Shown here: positions 12,055 to 23,465 of the stretch, in pieces
How positions within the stretch are numbered: position 1 is the stretch's first letter
Layout: each line of letters opens with the position of its first letter
Assembly (NCBI GenBank): GCA_951640165.1
Contig: OX621246.1
Span: 9,449,001 to 9,513,000 of the forward strand
Source: Pseudoips prasinana
Taxonomy: Eukaryota; Arthropoda; Insecta; Lepidoptera; Nolidae
DNA: 64,000 bases
Reading direction: 5' to 3'
Made by a program: the position numbers and the translations under genes
The notes under the pieces: generated by a model
The model's input: the letters and a program-made list of their open reading frames with translations, nothing else
Databases searched by the model: none
Told to the model about the DNA's origin: nothing

Positions 12055-13845
12055 TTTTTTTTTTTTTTTTTTTTTTAAACGGGACTAGTCCCTCCCTCTT
12101 ACCCACCACTGCAACTCCTGTAAGCCAGGATCAACAGTGGCACACAATGAAATGACACTGAGCGGTGAAGCTCAGGCATGTCCCGGGGAATCGCTTTAAC
12201 TGTCTTGGATCCCGCAACGAATTTAATCAGAAACAGAAAAAAGGAGGAGTTAGAAAATGAATAGTTTCACTTCCCTCCAGAGCAAAGCGGGAGACAGAAT
12301 GATGTAAAGAGGCAATAGCCTCATAAAATGAGAGATTTGCAACTAGAGAAGCCAGCTGCAAAAGCACCGAGGATCAATTTAAGGGTCCTAAGTGAGCTGT
12401 TATATTTGATTCCAATAGTAGGTATGGCAAAAACGCTTAAACGCACGGAAGTTGTTCCTTGTTGCTACAAGATCCGTATAATAAACTACTCCAGATATTG
12501 GTTGCAAGCTGTTTAACATAATATCACGCTGATTTTGCCAGAGATCACACTCCCACAGGATGTGGTGAGCAGTTTGTTCATATTCGTTACTGGATGTTGA
12601 GCACAGACAGATTGGTGAAGATACTAATTTGAAACTATACAATTTACTTTTAAAATTGCCGTGTCCGGTAAGAAATTGTGCAACACAATGGTCTATGATT
12701 AGCCAAGTTTTATTTAACCGTTCGCGTACGTCCGGAAAGAACTGGTGCAGATGGCGACCCTTGGTTGACGTATTCCATCTACATTGCCATTCATTTAGTA
12801 GTTCGTTATTTAAGTCAGCTATTGGCATAAATAGCCTGGTTATTTTCGCACGGTCGCGTAATGATAAGAAATCATTTTCTAAATTATCGCGCGTAGAATA
12901 ATACATTGCTGCTCGTCTTTGTACTTCAAGATCAACCGGTAGTACACCCGCTAGGACAGGTAGGGCCTCTGTGCTCACTGTTCTATAGGCTTTACACAGA
13001 AATATCAACGCCAACCTCTGGCTTTGTAGTAATTTACGGCGAGCAGCTCCGATGGTAGCCCTATCAGCCCACACAGGCGAGCCGTAGCATATACACCCAA
13101 GATAGGTTGCCCCGTAAATGATTTTAAGAGTATTAAAAGAGAGGCCCCAGGTTGCCGTCGATATCCTTGTAAGTGCAAAAAAGTTTCGCTTAGCTTTTTC
13201 CCCAACTGATTTAATATGTTCTATAAACGAGAAATTCTTTTCTAAAACTAAACCCAAATAACAGGTTGATATTTTGCGTTTTACAGTAACATTATTAAGT
13301 TTTACGCCCGGGGGGGATTTTAGTTCACCTTTAAGAAGGAGTTGGTAGGTTTTATGAGGAGCAAATGTAAGGCGATTTCTTTTACCCCATTCACCTATCA
13401 TACTTAAGCAAGTTTGAGCCAGATTTTCCAACTCTCTCCTGGAGTTACCCTGTATAAGTAAGAGGCCATCGTCAGCATATGCCGTTAGAGAGCAGCGTGA
13501 TGGCAAGGGTAATGTCAAGAAGTCATCAAAACCCAAGTTCCAGAGATACGGCGCGAGCACTGAGCCCTGGGGGCAACCCATGGTTAACGATTTAGTGACT
13601 CTGAAGTGACCAAGCTTAAGAGTTGCAGAGCCATGTACGAAATAAGATGTGATTATCGAATATATATTACTGTAACAACCGCGTAACTTAAGTTTTTGTA
13701 ACAAAATTGGCCACCAAGTATTATCAAACGCCCCTGAAATATCTAGGAATATGGCCAAAACGTATTTACATTCGGACGAGTTTACAGCTTTCCTCACTGA
13801 GATAGCTGCGTCCACTGTCGATTTACCCGCAGTAAAACCAAATCA
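12055..13845 (-). mobile_element. 5'-truncated R1-like LINE insertion with target-site duplication
   Basis: The element reads on the - strand. Its 3' end carries a 22-nt poly(A), seen as T at 12055-12076, and its 5' end is cut off inside the reverse transcriptase domain near 13843. The insertion is bounded by identical 13-bp direct repeats GGGAGGAAAGCTA at 12042-12054 and 13846-13858, as expected of target-primed reverse transcription. The 3' untranslated region lies between 12077 and 12399. The intact reading frame and identical duplication suggest a fairly recent insertion. Confidence 0.88.
12400..13842 (-). pseudogene. R1-like LINE ORF2 fragment: reverse transcriptase and C-terminal zinc knuckle
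   Basis: An uninterrupted frame of about 480 codons encodes the C-terminal part of a non-LTR retrotransposon ORF2. It opens with FGFTAGKSTVDAA, the start of the RT palm. It then shows FLDISGAFDNTWWP with the first catalytic aspartate, GCPQGSVLAPYLWN, and the active-site box AYADDGLLL. These are followed by the thumb region and a C-terminal cysteine-histidine motif, CLCSTSSNEYEQTAHHILWEC. The DISGAFDNxWWP form is typical of the R1 group, which in Lepidoptera includes telomeric TRAS and SART elements. The N-terminal endonuclease and ORF1 are missing because the insertion is 5'-truncated, so it cannot move by itself. No internal stop or frameshift is present. Confidence 0.88.
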
Positions 13846-13858
13846 GGGAGGAAAGCTA

Positions 13859-14645
13859 GTGGCTAATATTATAATCTATTCACTCCTAATCGAGTTTATA
13901 TTCGGCTTTAAATGTAGTTAATACTTAATAATAGGTTATACTCACCACTTTACTTTGTACTTACTTCACAGATTATGTAATAGAAACCCCTATTCTGCCG
14001 TAACCTGATCTAGAATGCTACCGTAGAAAGGATAATTCCATATTATCAAAGAAAATTACATAGAACCTATTCCATCAGTTCGTTTCACTAATACCTTAGT
14101 ATGTACGTACTGTAAATAGTATTAAGGCAATGTATATTATTATACCTATATGTATTTTATATGTGTTATAGAAAGTAAGTAATTTATATTAAGTTAGTTT
14201 GTGAAAGCATATTCGTTATTGGCTCTTATAAAGAACAGTTATTGCCATACTCAAAAGCATATCGTAAAGGTTTGTCTTTGTCTTTCATATGTGATTTTCC
14301 ATGTGATCGAGTGAGTTAAACCATTACTTAAGCTAATGAATAATTAAATATGTTTCGAGTGCGGCAATAAGGCTATATCATAATAAGTTACTTTGAGATT
14401 ACATAGATACTCAACCCAAAGGGTATCATTATTGACAGAGTATACGTATATGACATTTGGTAGGCTAATCACTTAATTTTGTCTATATTACATTTATTCC
14501 ATGTCTTTGAATCGTATGGGTATATTTATGTGAGAGATGTTAAAGCTATCTACTTTTTGTTTTGTTTTTTTTTTTTTATTTTATGTCGACATCCGCTCTA
14601 GAGAAATAATGACCTTTATTGCGGATTACTTCAACAAACACTTCG
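13859..14645. other. Intron stretch, nothing recognised
   Basis: AT-rich DNA between the LINE insertion and the 14.6-kb foldback. No frame or repeat was noted. Confidence 0.5.
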
Positions 14646-14824
14646 ACCTATCCGTAGAATAAAGTTACTTCTACTTTTCTAGCAATTTGATTATTTTTCT
14701 TTAAATAATCAAATTGCTAGAAAATTATATTAAATGTTATAGCTGAATTTGAACGAGACAAATTTCAAATGGCTCTCTTCTAAACTAACGATTATGCAAA
14801 AGTTACTTTAGTCTACGGATAGGT
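14646..14824. mobile_element. Foldback element with inverted ends and a central perfect hairpin
   Basis: The ends ACCTATCCGTAGAATAAAGT (14646-14669) and its near-complement (14801-14824) pair over 24 bp with two mismatches. Inside is a perfect 22-bp-arm hairpin at 14675-14724 with a 6-nt loop. The 179-bp unit has no ORF. Confidence 0.55.
14675..14724. repeat. Perfect hairpin, 22-bp arms, 6-nt loop
   Basis: Left arm 14675-14696 (TTTTCTAGCAATTTGATTAT plus TT), loop TTCTTT, right arm 14703-14724 exactly complementary. Confidence 0.85.
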
Positions 14825-15498
14825 AGACATTTACAATTCACGCACACAAAGCTTATCCAGAGTCAGGTAAAACTACATGGGTACAGACAACACGCACAAA
14901 AATTGTTGTCCTAAACGGAGATCCAACACAAAATACACAGGTAACGAAGATTGGTTATAAAATTACAAATATAAAGAATATTCACATACACAAAATAAAC
15001 TACAGGTAAACATCATAGCTCGTTGATCGTTAACCAATAGTGAATGCACCCTCAAATCGCTCAATTTAACCGCTTTTATATAATCTGCATCATCCACAAA
15101 AAACTTCGCACAAAAGAATCTATCTGCCCATAAAAACTAGCTATTTACATCGTGCCCAGCAAATATTCCGATATCCCCGTGTAAGTATTGGGTCCAAGTT
15201 GGAAGCTTACAGCGAGAAGATGGACAAAGGTAAAAATTATTTTGGGTATGTTTATAAATATTTTTAAAGCGATATCTTCTATAGGCTTGTTTGAGAAGGA
15301 GTGAACTTAAGGGGGCCGACATTTTCGGGTCAGTAACCTTAAGCGTGTTTTTTGACTCTCTACTCGACATTAAGCGCGCGGGTCGGTGAGTGTACGAACT
15401 GAGTCGGATATAGCTACGTTGACTGTACAACAAGAAGTTGGTATATTTCACTTCTATCTATCGTGTGGTTCATATGTACACACCCCTTTTTTAACATG
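14825..15498. other. Intron stretch with an unrecognised 104-codon frame
   Basis: The - strand frame at 15137-15451 (MSAPLSSLLLKQAYRRYRFK in its middle) has no motif I know and no splice context. It may be part of an unidentified repeat. Confidence 0.35.
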
Positions 15499-15775
15499 AT
15501 GGGCCTGTTGGCGTAGTTGGTAAATGCTTGCTTTCGACGCCGCAGCTCGTGGGTTCGATTCCCACCCAGGAAAAAATAATTGTGTGAATGAACATGTCTG
15601 TTTTTCCTGATTCTGGGTGTAATTATCTATATAAGTAAGTATTTACAAAATAAAAGTAGCATATGTACTATATCAGTTATCCGGTTTCCATAGTACAAGC
15701 TCTGCTTAGTTAGGGATCAGATAGTAGTGTGTGAATAATGTCCCAGGATATTAATATTATTATATTATTATTAAA
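15499..15775 (+). mobile_element. tRNA-headed SINE, family A, full copy
   Basis: A tRNA-like head shows an RNA polymerase III A box (TGGCGTAGTTGG, 15509-15520) and B box (GGTTCGATTCC, 15552-15562). A body follows with TTCCATAGTACAAGCTCTGC and GGGATCAGAT, and the copy ends in an ATT-rich tail near 15775. Other copies lie at 17621, 33778, 46483, 49335, 52866 and 62318. Confidence 0.85.
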
Positions 15776-16918
15776 CCTAGGAAGTTTCACCGCATATTCA
15801 TTTATTGCTATCCTTATACACTACGCACAACGACTATCGTCTTTCGGGCGACGACGGCTCCTTACACACATGACGGCGGTGGTGCAGAAAAACTGCTTGG
15901 CGCCGAACCAAAATTGATGGCTTTTGAAGGCATTTACTTGCGACGATGAAGCGTCATATTCTAGCCACCAGGCTAAATATTCCCTCTTATGTTCGCTCAG
16001 CCTAATGCATGGGCCATTCATAAACCGCTATGTTTCATAGAGATGAGAGATTGGGTCATAAATCCAGCCCATCGTAGAGAACTAATAGAGTCTTCCTCAG
16101 GGGCCATTAAACACCAACTATGGATCTCATACGACTCAATTTCCTGTAATGATACGTAGTGTAAAAAGAAATATGTTTCTATATTATTTTTTATTACCTT
16201 TAATAGAAAAATGTATATGAAAAATAACAATGTTGATACTTTAAAGCTACTAGGTAGTGGGAACAAAGGAAGCATTAGCCCTACAAATCGTAAATTAACT
16301 ATAAAATCTTGGTATTTTACTTTACTTACCATATTGTATCAACAATTTCCACGTGTACAAAGTATTAACGCTAGAAGCTGTATAAGCATCTCCATTAAAC
16401 CGGTTCATTAGCAGAGGTGCGCTCCGAGAGCTCTTACTGCGCTTTTATAGCACATAAACCTCCGTGCACACTGATGGAGTCGCAAGCGCACCACTTTAAT
16501 GCACTGTAAACATAACTAACCGAGAATTTCGATTACATTTACTTGGAACTTCGAATTGAAGGACAGGGCGGACAGGGATTGTTTTAGTTCTGTGTGTTAG
16601 CCAAGAGGAAATAATTACTTCACAAATGTGTTAGAGTAATATCATTTTGTTGCTCTATGATAAATTATGAAAGCATCTTCTCATTAGAATATATATTCAA
16701 CTTTAAGCGTGTAGTTATTATAACTGAAACCTACCTTTTACGCGCCACAATATATTCAGAACTAGAAAGAGAAGACAATAGCAATCTGTCTAATGTGACA
16801 GATTATATTATTGGCATAATCCTTACAGGCTCTCATCTCATCAAACAATAAATTGCTAGTGTCTTTATTCCGTTAAATTAAAGAAGCATCGAATGGATTG
16901 TATAAATTCGAGTCTGGA
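15776..16918. other. Intron stretch with GC-richer patch of unknown origin
   Basis: At 15821-15960 a - strand frame reads HQFWFGAKQFFCTTAVMCVR and then RSRRRPKDDSRC. I do not recognise it. It could be a decayed gene or repeat fragment. The frame at 16018-16332 (-) is equally unidentified. Confidence 0.35.
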
Positions 16919-17006
16919 CAGTACGGTGCGGTAGCGAAGCGGTTAGCGCATATGCGGTCGGTTACTCCATGGATCGTAGGTTCGATTCTCTTCCGCAGTT
17001 ACATTT
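16919..17006 (+). mobile_element. tRNA-like SINE head
   Basis: GCGGTAGCGAAGCGGTTAGC resembles an A box and GTAGGTTCGATTCTCTTCCG a B box, 40-50 bp apart. It differs from families A-C. Confidence 0.5.
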
Positions 17007-17149
17007 ATACAACTCATTATAAATATATCTGAAACTTAATAAATGATGAAACGTACCAGGTATAAAAGGGAATATATTTACTATTCTGGCTTGATATGTC
17101 GTTTGATGGTAGGTACTTTGAGTGAGATTATAGATTGTTGATCGCTATA

Positions 17150-17581
17150 AAATTAGGTAAATAGGAACTTCCGCTTCCACTCTAAAAGGTATAATTCCTC
17201 TAGAAATAGAGACTAACTACGTTTTTGGTACTATGGACTCGTAATTAGACGACAGTATGAAATGACGCATATTAGTCATTATAGTATAGTATAAATTCCG
17301 ACACGCTTTTAATAATAATAATAATAAGACTTTATTTTCAGACCAAATTAGTGTCCAATAAGTTAGTAACAATTTTCTTATAAACTAGTGTTAGTAATAA
17401 GTATTTTTTTTGAAATATGTAACAAATATAACAAATTTACCATTCATTGCTGCGTCATTCCATGCGAAATGGCGCAGCAATGATTGACGTAAATACAGTC
17501 TAGCCGACTAGCTTTTAGTCTCTATTTCTAGAGGAATTATACCGTTTAGAGTGGAAGCGGAAGTACCTATTTACCTAATTT
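17150..17581. mobile_element. MITE with 66-bp inverted repeats
   Basis: Arms 17150-17215 and 17516-17581 begin AAATTAGGTAAATAGG and match at about 64 of 66 positions. The interior holds an AATAATAATAAGACTTTATT stretch common in insect repeats and a 15-bp-arm hairpin (17445-17459 with 17468-17482, one mismatch). There is no ORF. The near-identity of the arms suggests a young insertion. Confidence 0.75.
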
Positions 17582-17620
17582 ACCATTAGGTCATGTTCAT
17601 AATAAATTGAAAATAAATAT

Positions 17621-17690
17621 CTTGGGACAACTAACACATCTAGTCCCAAACTAAGCAGAGCCTGAACTATGGCAACCAAAAAACATACAA
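17621..17690 (-). mobile_element. SINE family A tail fragment
   Basis: The - strand carries the TTGCCATAGTTCAGGCTCTG and AGTTTGGGAC parts of the family A body. The tRNA head is missing. Confidence 0.6.
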
Positions 17691-18566
17691 TTATGATGAT
17701 GATTTAGCAGTCAGCATCACTAATCACTAGTAAGTGAAGTATACTTTTGATTTAAATTAGTAGAGATAATTTTCCATTTGAGAACAGAAGGCCATTTTTA
17801 TCCAAATATATAGTTGTGGGTATACTACATGAGGCTAGCAAAGCTTTTGTGTGCAAATCATGATAATACGGATACATGAGCTCTGACGTAGCTTATCTTC
17901 TGTCCCTTATAAAGTACTCTAGTCACAAGCGGTTTAATTTAATTGTATATGACGAGCGATAACCTTCTCCCATATTGAGCACGCTATACGACAAAAGTGT
18001 AGTCAACCCAACCCAAACCAAATAAGTGGCAGCTTTTTTAAGCAATCGTGTCGACAGCTTAGTTAAAAGCAAATGTAGGTCAATATTCATGAATACACCC
18101 CGTTCAACCCGAAACCCCTCAATTCACGATCCAATTTTTCACACAATACAATTTTTTATAATCGCCAAAATCCTAAAGCCGCGTCTACATAAACAAGCAA
18201 CAGAGCGCAGAACATTAGCCTCGCGAGAGCGGGTGCGATTCATATTAATGTTAGCTATTAAACAACGAACGCGCGATAAATTCCCAAGGGCGATAGAATA
18301 CCGATTTATTTGGGTATCGCTCGCGTTACAATGATATACCGCGCCCGCGTGCTCCTTTGACGATGTACCGATGTTGTGATCACGGCTTTATACTACGATT
18401 AGTTACCGAAAGGTAAATAATTGGTCGACTGACTTTGTTCAACAGCCGTTGAAGAGTCGGAATCAATACCCACCGTACAATCTATTAATTATTATCAATA
18501 CCAGTGGCGATGGATGCTATGTTTCATAAATAAAGAGCGGCTTGTCGTTATATTAAATTCCAACAG
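17691..18566. other. Intron stretch, nothing recognised
   Basis: A GC-richer portion at 18180-18360 with GCGCGATAAATTCC is not coding in any convincing way. Confidence 0.4.
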
Positions 18567-19160
18567 TCTTATTTAAAAACGCTGCTTAAATTTAAGCCGG
18601 CCGCTCAACCATGGTTTATCAAATTTTTCATTAAAAACACGATTTAACTTGGACCCGCGGTTGAGCCATGTCAAAATTTAAACCACGTCGGCCCCTGGTT
18701 TAAAGCTAGCTCAAATATGGCGGATTTTATTTGCATCAGCTGACGTTTTGTTTGACGTTTGTTTGTGAATGGAGGTTTTATTGAAGTTACTAACCGTTTT
18801 AATTTTTAAATAAATACTGAATTCCAGTGGGAATCTTATCATAAACTTCAAAATCCACCGAAGAAAATCAATAGTCCTTGAAAATGCACTGTTACGATCA
18901 TAAATCTATCATTCCATGTCTACCATAGAGCAAAAATCATAAAGTTTTGATACATAATCCGATTTAGTCGATTAATTTTGGTCAAGCTCTATACCAGTCA
19001 CAGAAATGTTGACAGTGTAAAATAAAATGACGTTACTTAGCTGAGAAACCTTTAAGTAGGGTTTTTAAATAAAGAAATAGTTGAGCGGGGTTTAAGTGGT
19101 TGAGCAGAGTTTAGCTGAGACATGGTTAAGCGGCGGATCAAGGAATTATTTTAAATAAGA
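18567..19160. mobile_element. Candidate MITE with short inverted ends
   Basis: A perfect 12-bp inverted pair TCTTATTTAAAA (18567-18578 with 19149-19160) is followed inward by a second pair GCCGCTCAACCATG (18599-18612) and its near-complement at 19121-19134. The body repeats variants of TGGTTGAGC and GTTTAA. No coding frame is present and the end positions are tentative. Confidence 0.45.
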
Positions 19161-20499
19161 GTGTAAGTGCATATTAATAGCCAGCGTATTAATTTATAGA
19201 CAATTGCAGCAATCTATATTTAACAGAGTGATGAAAATTAAGAGATATTGAATACAGGTTTATGTATTTGGTCAAATAGTTTGCTTCATACAGTTATACT
19301 GCCTCATAATATGACTTTTGTGATACGGACTTAATATGACGTCATATATTTTGTTACTTTTTCTTTTTTAAGTATTGTTGTTGTGATTTTTAATATTCGT
19401 TGCTAATGTTTTAATTCTGGGAATTAAGAATGGCAGAATGTGGAATAGGATGTTGTTTTAATATTTAATTAATGTTGTTTTTTATACGTAGTCTTTTTAA
19501 GTTTAATTGAAAAATCATATTTACATTAGCGTAACACTTAATATCCGACCAAAACTACTTCTATAAAATTGTGTCAGTGTATGTAAAAAATAACATATTT
19601 GTAGAGAAATCAAGTGAAAAACATAATAAATCTCTAATTAACTGATGACCATCAAATACTAAATACAAGGTATTATTGCCAAAGCAATCACCAACGATAA
19701 TAAAAGACATTCCGTCTAAAACAATTACCTCACCCAAACGAATTGAAAAGAGAAAATCTTTCCCCCAACTAAACCCTCCAATCGCCACTTAGTACCACTA
19801 TTTTTAAAGCAGATCTTTATGCAATTCCAGCCAATCGAATCGGGCTTAATCGGTTCAAAACCCATTTATTTACACTAACGACTCAACCCATCGAACATTG
19901 GACCGATTTTCTCAGTAGTTTAAACGAGTGATTGGAAATAAAAATAATCGAATAATTATCGAATAAATTAATAGATATTGTTAAATATTTAGACGTTTTC
20001 ATTTTGTAGTGATCCATTTAATTCAATGTATAATAATAATCCACAAGGTAAAGTAAGATACAAATGCTCTTAAAATAATAGTTGTTTATTTTTAGAATTT
20101 ATATTTATAAAACAAGTTATCGTATGGTATGATTCATATGTGAACAGAAGGACTATGGGACAGTTTTGTTTTGACTAGTCTTTTGACTCCCAGTCAAATA
20201 AAGTATATTCTGTTCTTCATTACATCTTTCATCGTACTAAATACGTACGAGCTTTATACTCAGTAACTATATAATCTATATCTAACAAAAAAACTGGCCA
20301 GGTAACGACGAAAATAAAAAAAATCAGAACTATCAAATGGTGTTCTCAGTTTTTCGTAATAACTGTAATTATTTATCCACAAATTGTAAAGGCCACTTTA
20401 TCAGGACGTGATTATCTTGACCAAGCTACCGACAAACGAGACCATTGTCAGTTGGACCCGCAAAATAAAAAAAAAACGCAGGTAGTCTTTGGAGTCTAT
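19161..20499. other. AT-rich intron stretch, nothing recognised
   Basis: Short frames only. No repeat partner was found in the window. Confidence 0.45.
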
Positions 20500-20690
20500 C
20501 GGCATAGAAGGGAAAACTACTCGTATTTTTCCATTTATCATACTCGGAAAGTAGTGTTCATTTGATCCGAGTAGCGAGTGGAAGATGCTACTTCCCACCT
20601 TAAGGCGATAAAGACTCATAGTAACTGATTCCCTCGCTATGGTGGGAATAAATTTTAAAAATAGAACTAAAGGGGACGGATACGTTTTCT
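20500..20690 (+). repeat. Dispersed repeat O, first half
   Basis: TACTCGGAAAGTAGTGTTCA, CGAGTAGCGAGTGGAAGATG and GGAATAAATTTTAAAAATAG match the first part of the 40875-41215 copy. Confidence 0.65.
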
Positions 20691-21479
20691 TACAATATTG
20701 GGCTCGGTTGTAAAAGATAAAAGTAGTGTCAATTAATGGGTCTATAAATTATCAGCCAATCACTAAAAAATCCATGGATTTCTTCAATCTATGTGCAGAG
20801 TTATAATAGATTTAGTCTTAATACAGAGGTTATGTACCTATACTAAACAGCTGTTTTTTAAGGGCGATTGCTATTTAATAGTTATCCGTGTCCAGTATGT
20901 TAGCAAAAGTCTTACACGTTAAGCAATATCAGAAGTCCGTAGAGAGAATGCAGTTGTGGAGGGATATATAAACAAAACAATAAAAAATACTCAAATCACA
21001 CACGCACTAAACGATACGAGAAACGAGTGACCGATCATAGATTAGGATTCAAAATCTGTCACCAGTCACTGTCAGCATAGATTAAAAATATAGTTGCCAA
21101 TAACTAATAAATCGATTTGAGCGATAACCGATATTATGATTTCTATTTATTTTGTTGATATTTTATTTTTTATTGTTGACATTGAGTTAATGTATTTAAT
21201 AATTATTATGATTAAATCGGTTACCTGGTGTCTGGTGCAAGAGGATTTATATTACATTGTTTGAACTCATTGACGTTAATCGATTGTAGTAATCAACAAC
21301 CAATTTAATTTGTGACTTAAACTTATTTTGAGATTTCTCGTTTTCCAGATTGTAAATTGGGTAAAATTTTTACAGTTTGAAATAGAAAAATATAACGCTT
21401 TTTTTAAACCATATCTCAACTTGTTACAGTCAGGCCCAGAAATCCCCGTCTCCTTTGGTTAGGCAGTTGGCTGTCACAA
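20691..21479. other. Sequence between the two halves of repeat O
   Basis: About 790 bp of AT-rich DNA that may be an insertion splitting one repeat O copy. No inverted ends or target duplication were seen. Confidence 0.35.
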
Positions 21480-21665
21480 AATCTAAAATAAGTAAGAAAA
21501 AAAGTGCACAACGCCGCTTAAGAGGTTTTCATCAAAATTGCTGCGGTCATGTGAGTGTATAAACGGCCAGTCTGAATAAAAAAAGACCCCCCGTCTTACG
21601 AATATTTGATCAAAAAAGTACACAAAGCCGCTAAAGGAGTTTACACTTCAAAAATAAAAACGCTA
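21480..21665 (+). repeat. Dispersed repeat O, second half
   Basis: GCTGCGGTCATGTGAGTGTA, CCCCCCGTCTTACGAATATT and AAAAGTACACAAAGCCGC match the second part of the 40875-41215 copy. An extra GTGCACAACGCCGC block lies in front of it. Confidence 0.65.
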
Positions 21666-22135
21666 GAACCCGCAATTAATACAATTTGAAGTTACAAATA
21701 ACAAATTTATTTATCGAATAACAATTCGGACTACCATAAGCTGCTTTTCGCTATAAGGTTTCTCTTATTTCTCTATTTTATTCTCGCCGGTCGCGTTTGA
21801 GGGTTCGCTTTGTTCTGCGTTCATTGTTCGTGGATGTTTATATTAAACTTTTTACACCGTAGCTATTCATTAGTAACATTTAGTGGAGTGTCGCTTAAAT
21901 TATGAGTGACAAGGTGTCAAGTTGAGCAATTAGGACGTGGCAAATAACTAAGAGTGGTACAGTTTTGTTTAAAATTTTTACTGGCTTTAATTGTGTGTGT
22001 TTTAAATTGTAATGGAAATAAAGTGGTGGCTTTGTTTATAATATATGTATGTTTATAAATACCTTCTCTGTCCCGCATTCATCTCTTAATTGTTGTGGTT
22101 ATTTGTTTTCATATATAAACTAGGCAGATCCTGAT
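21666..22135. other. Intron stretch, nothing recognised
   Basis: AT-rich, with a CGCTTTGTTCTGCGTTCATT patch and no clear feature. Confidence 0.45.
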
Positions 22136-22298
22136 CTATGGCAGACGGACAACTGATAAACATATAATATAGACAAATTACACCCAGACACAACCAATAA
22201 TCGCGTTATTCACACAAAGATTTGTCCCGGGTGAGAATCGAACCCACGACCTCTGGCTTAGCAGTCAGGGTCACTAACCACTAGGCCAAGAGACTATT
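22136..22298 (-). mobile_element. tRNA-headed SINE, family C
   Basis: On the - strand the head reads TTGGCCTAGTGGTTAGTGAC (A box) and GTGGGTTCGATTCTCACCCG (B box), followed by GGGACAAATCTTTGTGTG. A relative lies at 31437-31553. Confidence 0.8.
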
Positions 22299-22355
22299 GT
22301 TTATATTTTTTGAGGAACAGATATTAGACCTCCTAAGTTTAAGTCCTCAATTTGA

Positions 22356-22393
22356 TGCGTATTTTTGTGTACGTATGTAAACAAAAATACGCA
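22356..22393. repeat. Perfect hairpin, 13-bp arms, 12-nt loop
   Basis: TGCGTATTTTTGT at 22356-22368 pairs with 22381-22393 and lies just after a tRNA-headed SINE copy. Confidence 0.75.
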
Positions 22394-23232
22394 AACATAT
22401 ATACATCGATTACTGACACTTTTATGAACCAAACAACCTAAAAGTAATTAACAATTTTACGAGGGAGAGCGCTCTTGAAATACTCCCCACTAATAAAATC
22501 ATACTCAAAAAATTATAAAATTAAAACCAAACACTTGAGAATAACTAAAAACTATAAATAACAGAATAGTATATAATTCTGCCAATTTTGAAGTTTAAAA
22601 CACGTTAGATTTGCGGTAATCGTAAAACCTGCCAGCTTCCGATCCAATATTCGAAATTACTCTTTAAAATTACCAGAAAGCTATACAGTTTTTTGGTAAT
22701 GCCATGCAAAATCTTCGAGGAACTGTGAATTTTAGCGAATCCGTTAGTGCTGTATAAAATTTGTATCTCGCAGTATATACTAAACATGATTGATATCCGC
22801 AAAAGTATCTCACTGCACTCCAATCGCTATAAAATTCAATATACCCTCGCACTCAAGATAGAAAAATAAAGGCGTTTCTATACACCCATTATCCATTTTT
22901 ATCGCTTCTTCATACAATAGCACTCCATGTGAATAATGGCAGAACTATATACGTCAGAAAGCGCTGAGATATAAATCTTTCAATAATAATCGATGTTTAT
23001 TTATTGCATCGATACTGGAGTATCGAGATCTCGAGTATTTTTTCTCTCGATTGTAACAATGGTTGATTTATAGTTCTATGGAAGTCTGTATTATATTGGT
23101 TGCGATTTAAAATTGTGCTGTATGGTATTACGTAAATGAAATACATCCTTCTTACTGCATGTGTTGTATCTTGTTTCCTCTCTTCTACCATACAGCTCAC
23201 CCGAAATAATTATTCTTATATAAAGTGATTAT
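22394..23232. other. AT-rich intron stretch, nothing recognised
   Basis: Short - strand frames near 22605-22852 and 22997-23200 have no motifs. Confidence 0.45.
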
Positions 23233-23303
23233 TCGGAGCGGGAATAGGACCCACATCCTCCAAGGCGCAAAGGCCCGACCAGACTGTCCTTACACCACGT
23301 AGA
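23233..23303 (-). mobile_element. tRNA-like SINE head fragment
   Basis: The - strand reads CGTGGTGTAAGGACAGTCTG then GTGGGTCCTATTCCCGCTCC, a diverged A and B box pair next to the family B tail at 23368. Confidence 0.45.
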
Positions 23304-23367
23304 CACAAAAGTTGGCAATAACATTATGTTAAAATTAATTATTACATATATTTTATTAAAGACACTA

Positions 23368-23465
23368 CTAGACGCCCGCGTTAGGGTAATTAATCCCTGT
23401 GTCGCGGAGTACTTTACAAAGTATACTTTACAGACTCAGAACAAAATATTTATGTGTCACACAAG
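23368..23465 (-). mobile_element. SINE family B tail fragment
   Basis: GACGCCCGCGTTAGGGTAAT and TAATCCCTGTGTCGCGGAGT are the reversed family B end. The head is missing, although an unrelated tRNA-like segment lies at 23233-23303. Confidence 0.7.

Noticed and set aside
12328..12901. + strand frames over the LINE
   Set aside because: They are antisense shadows of the reverse transcriptase frame.
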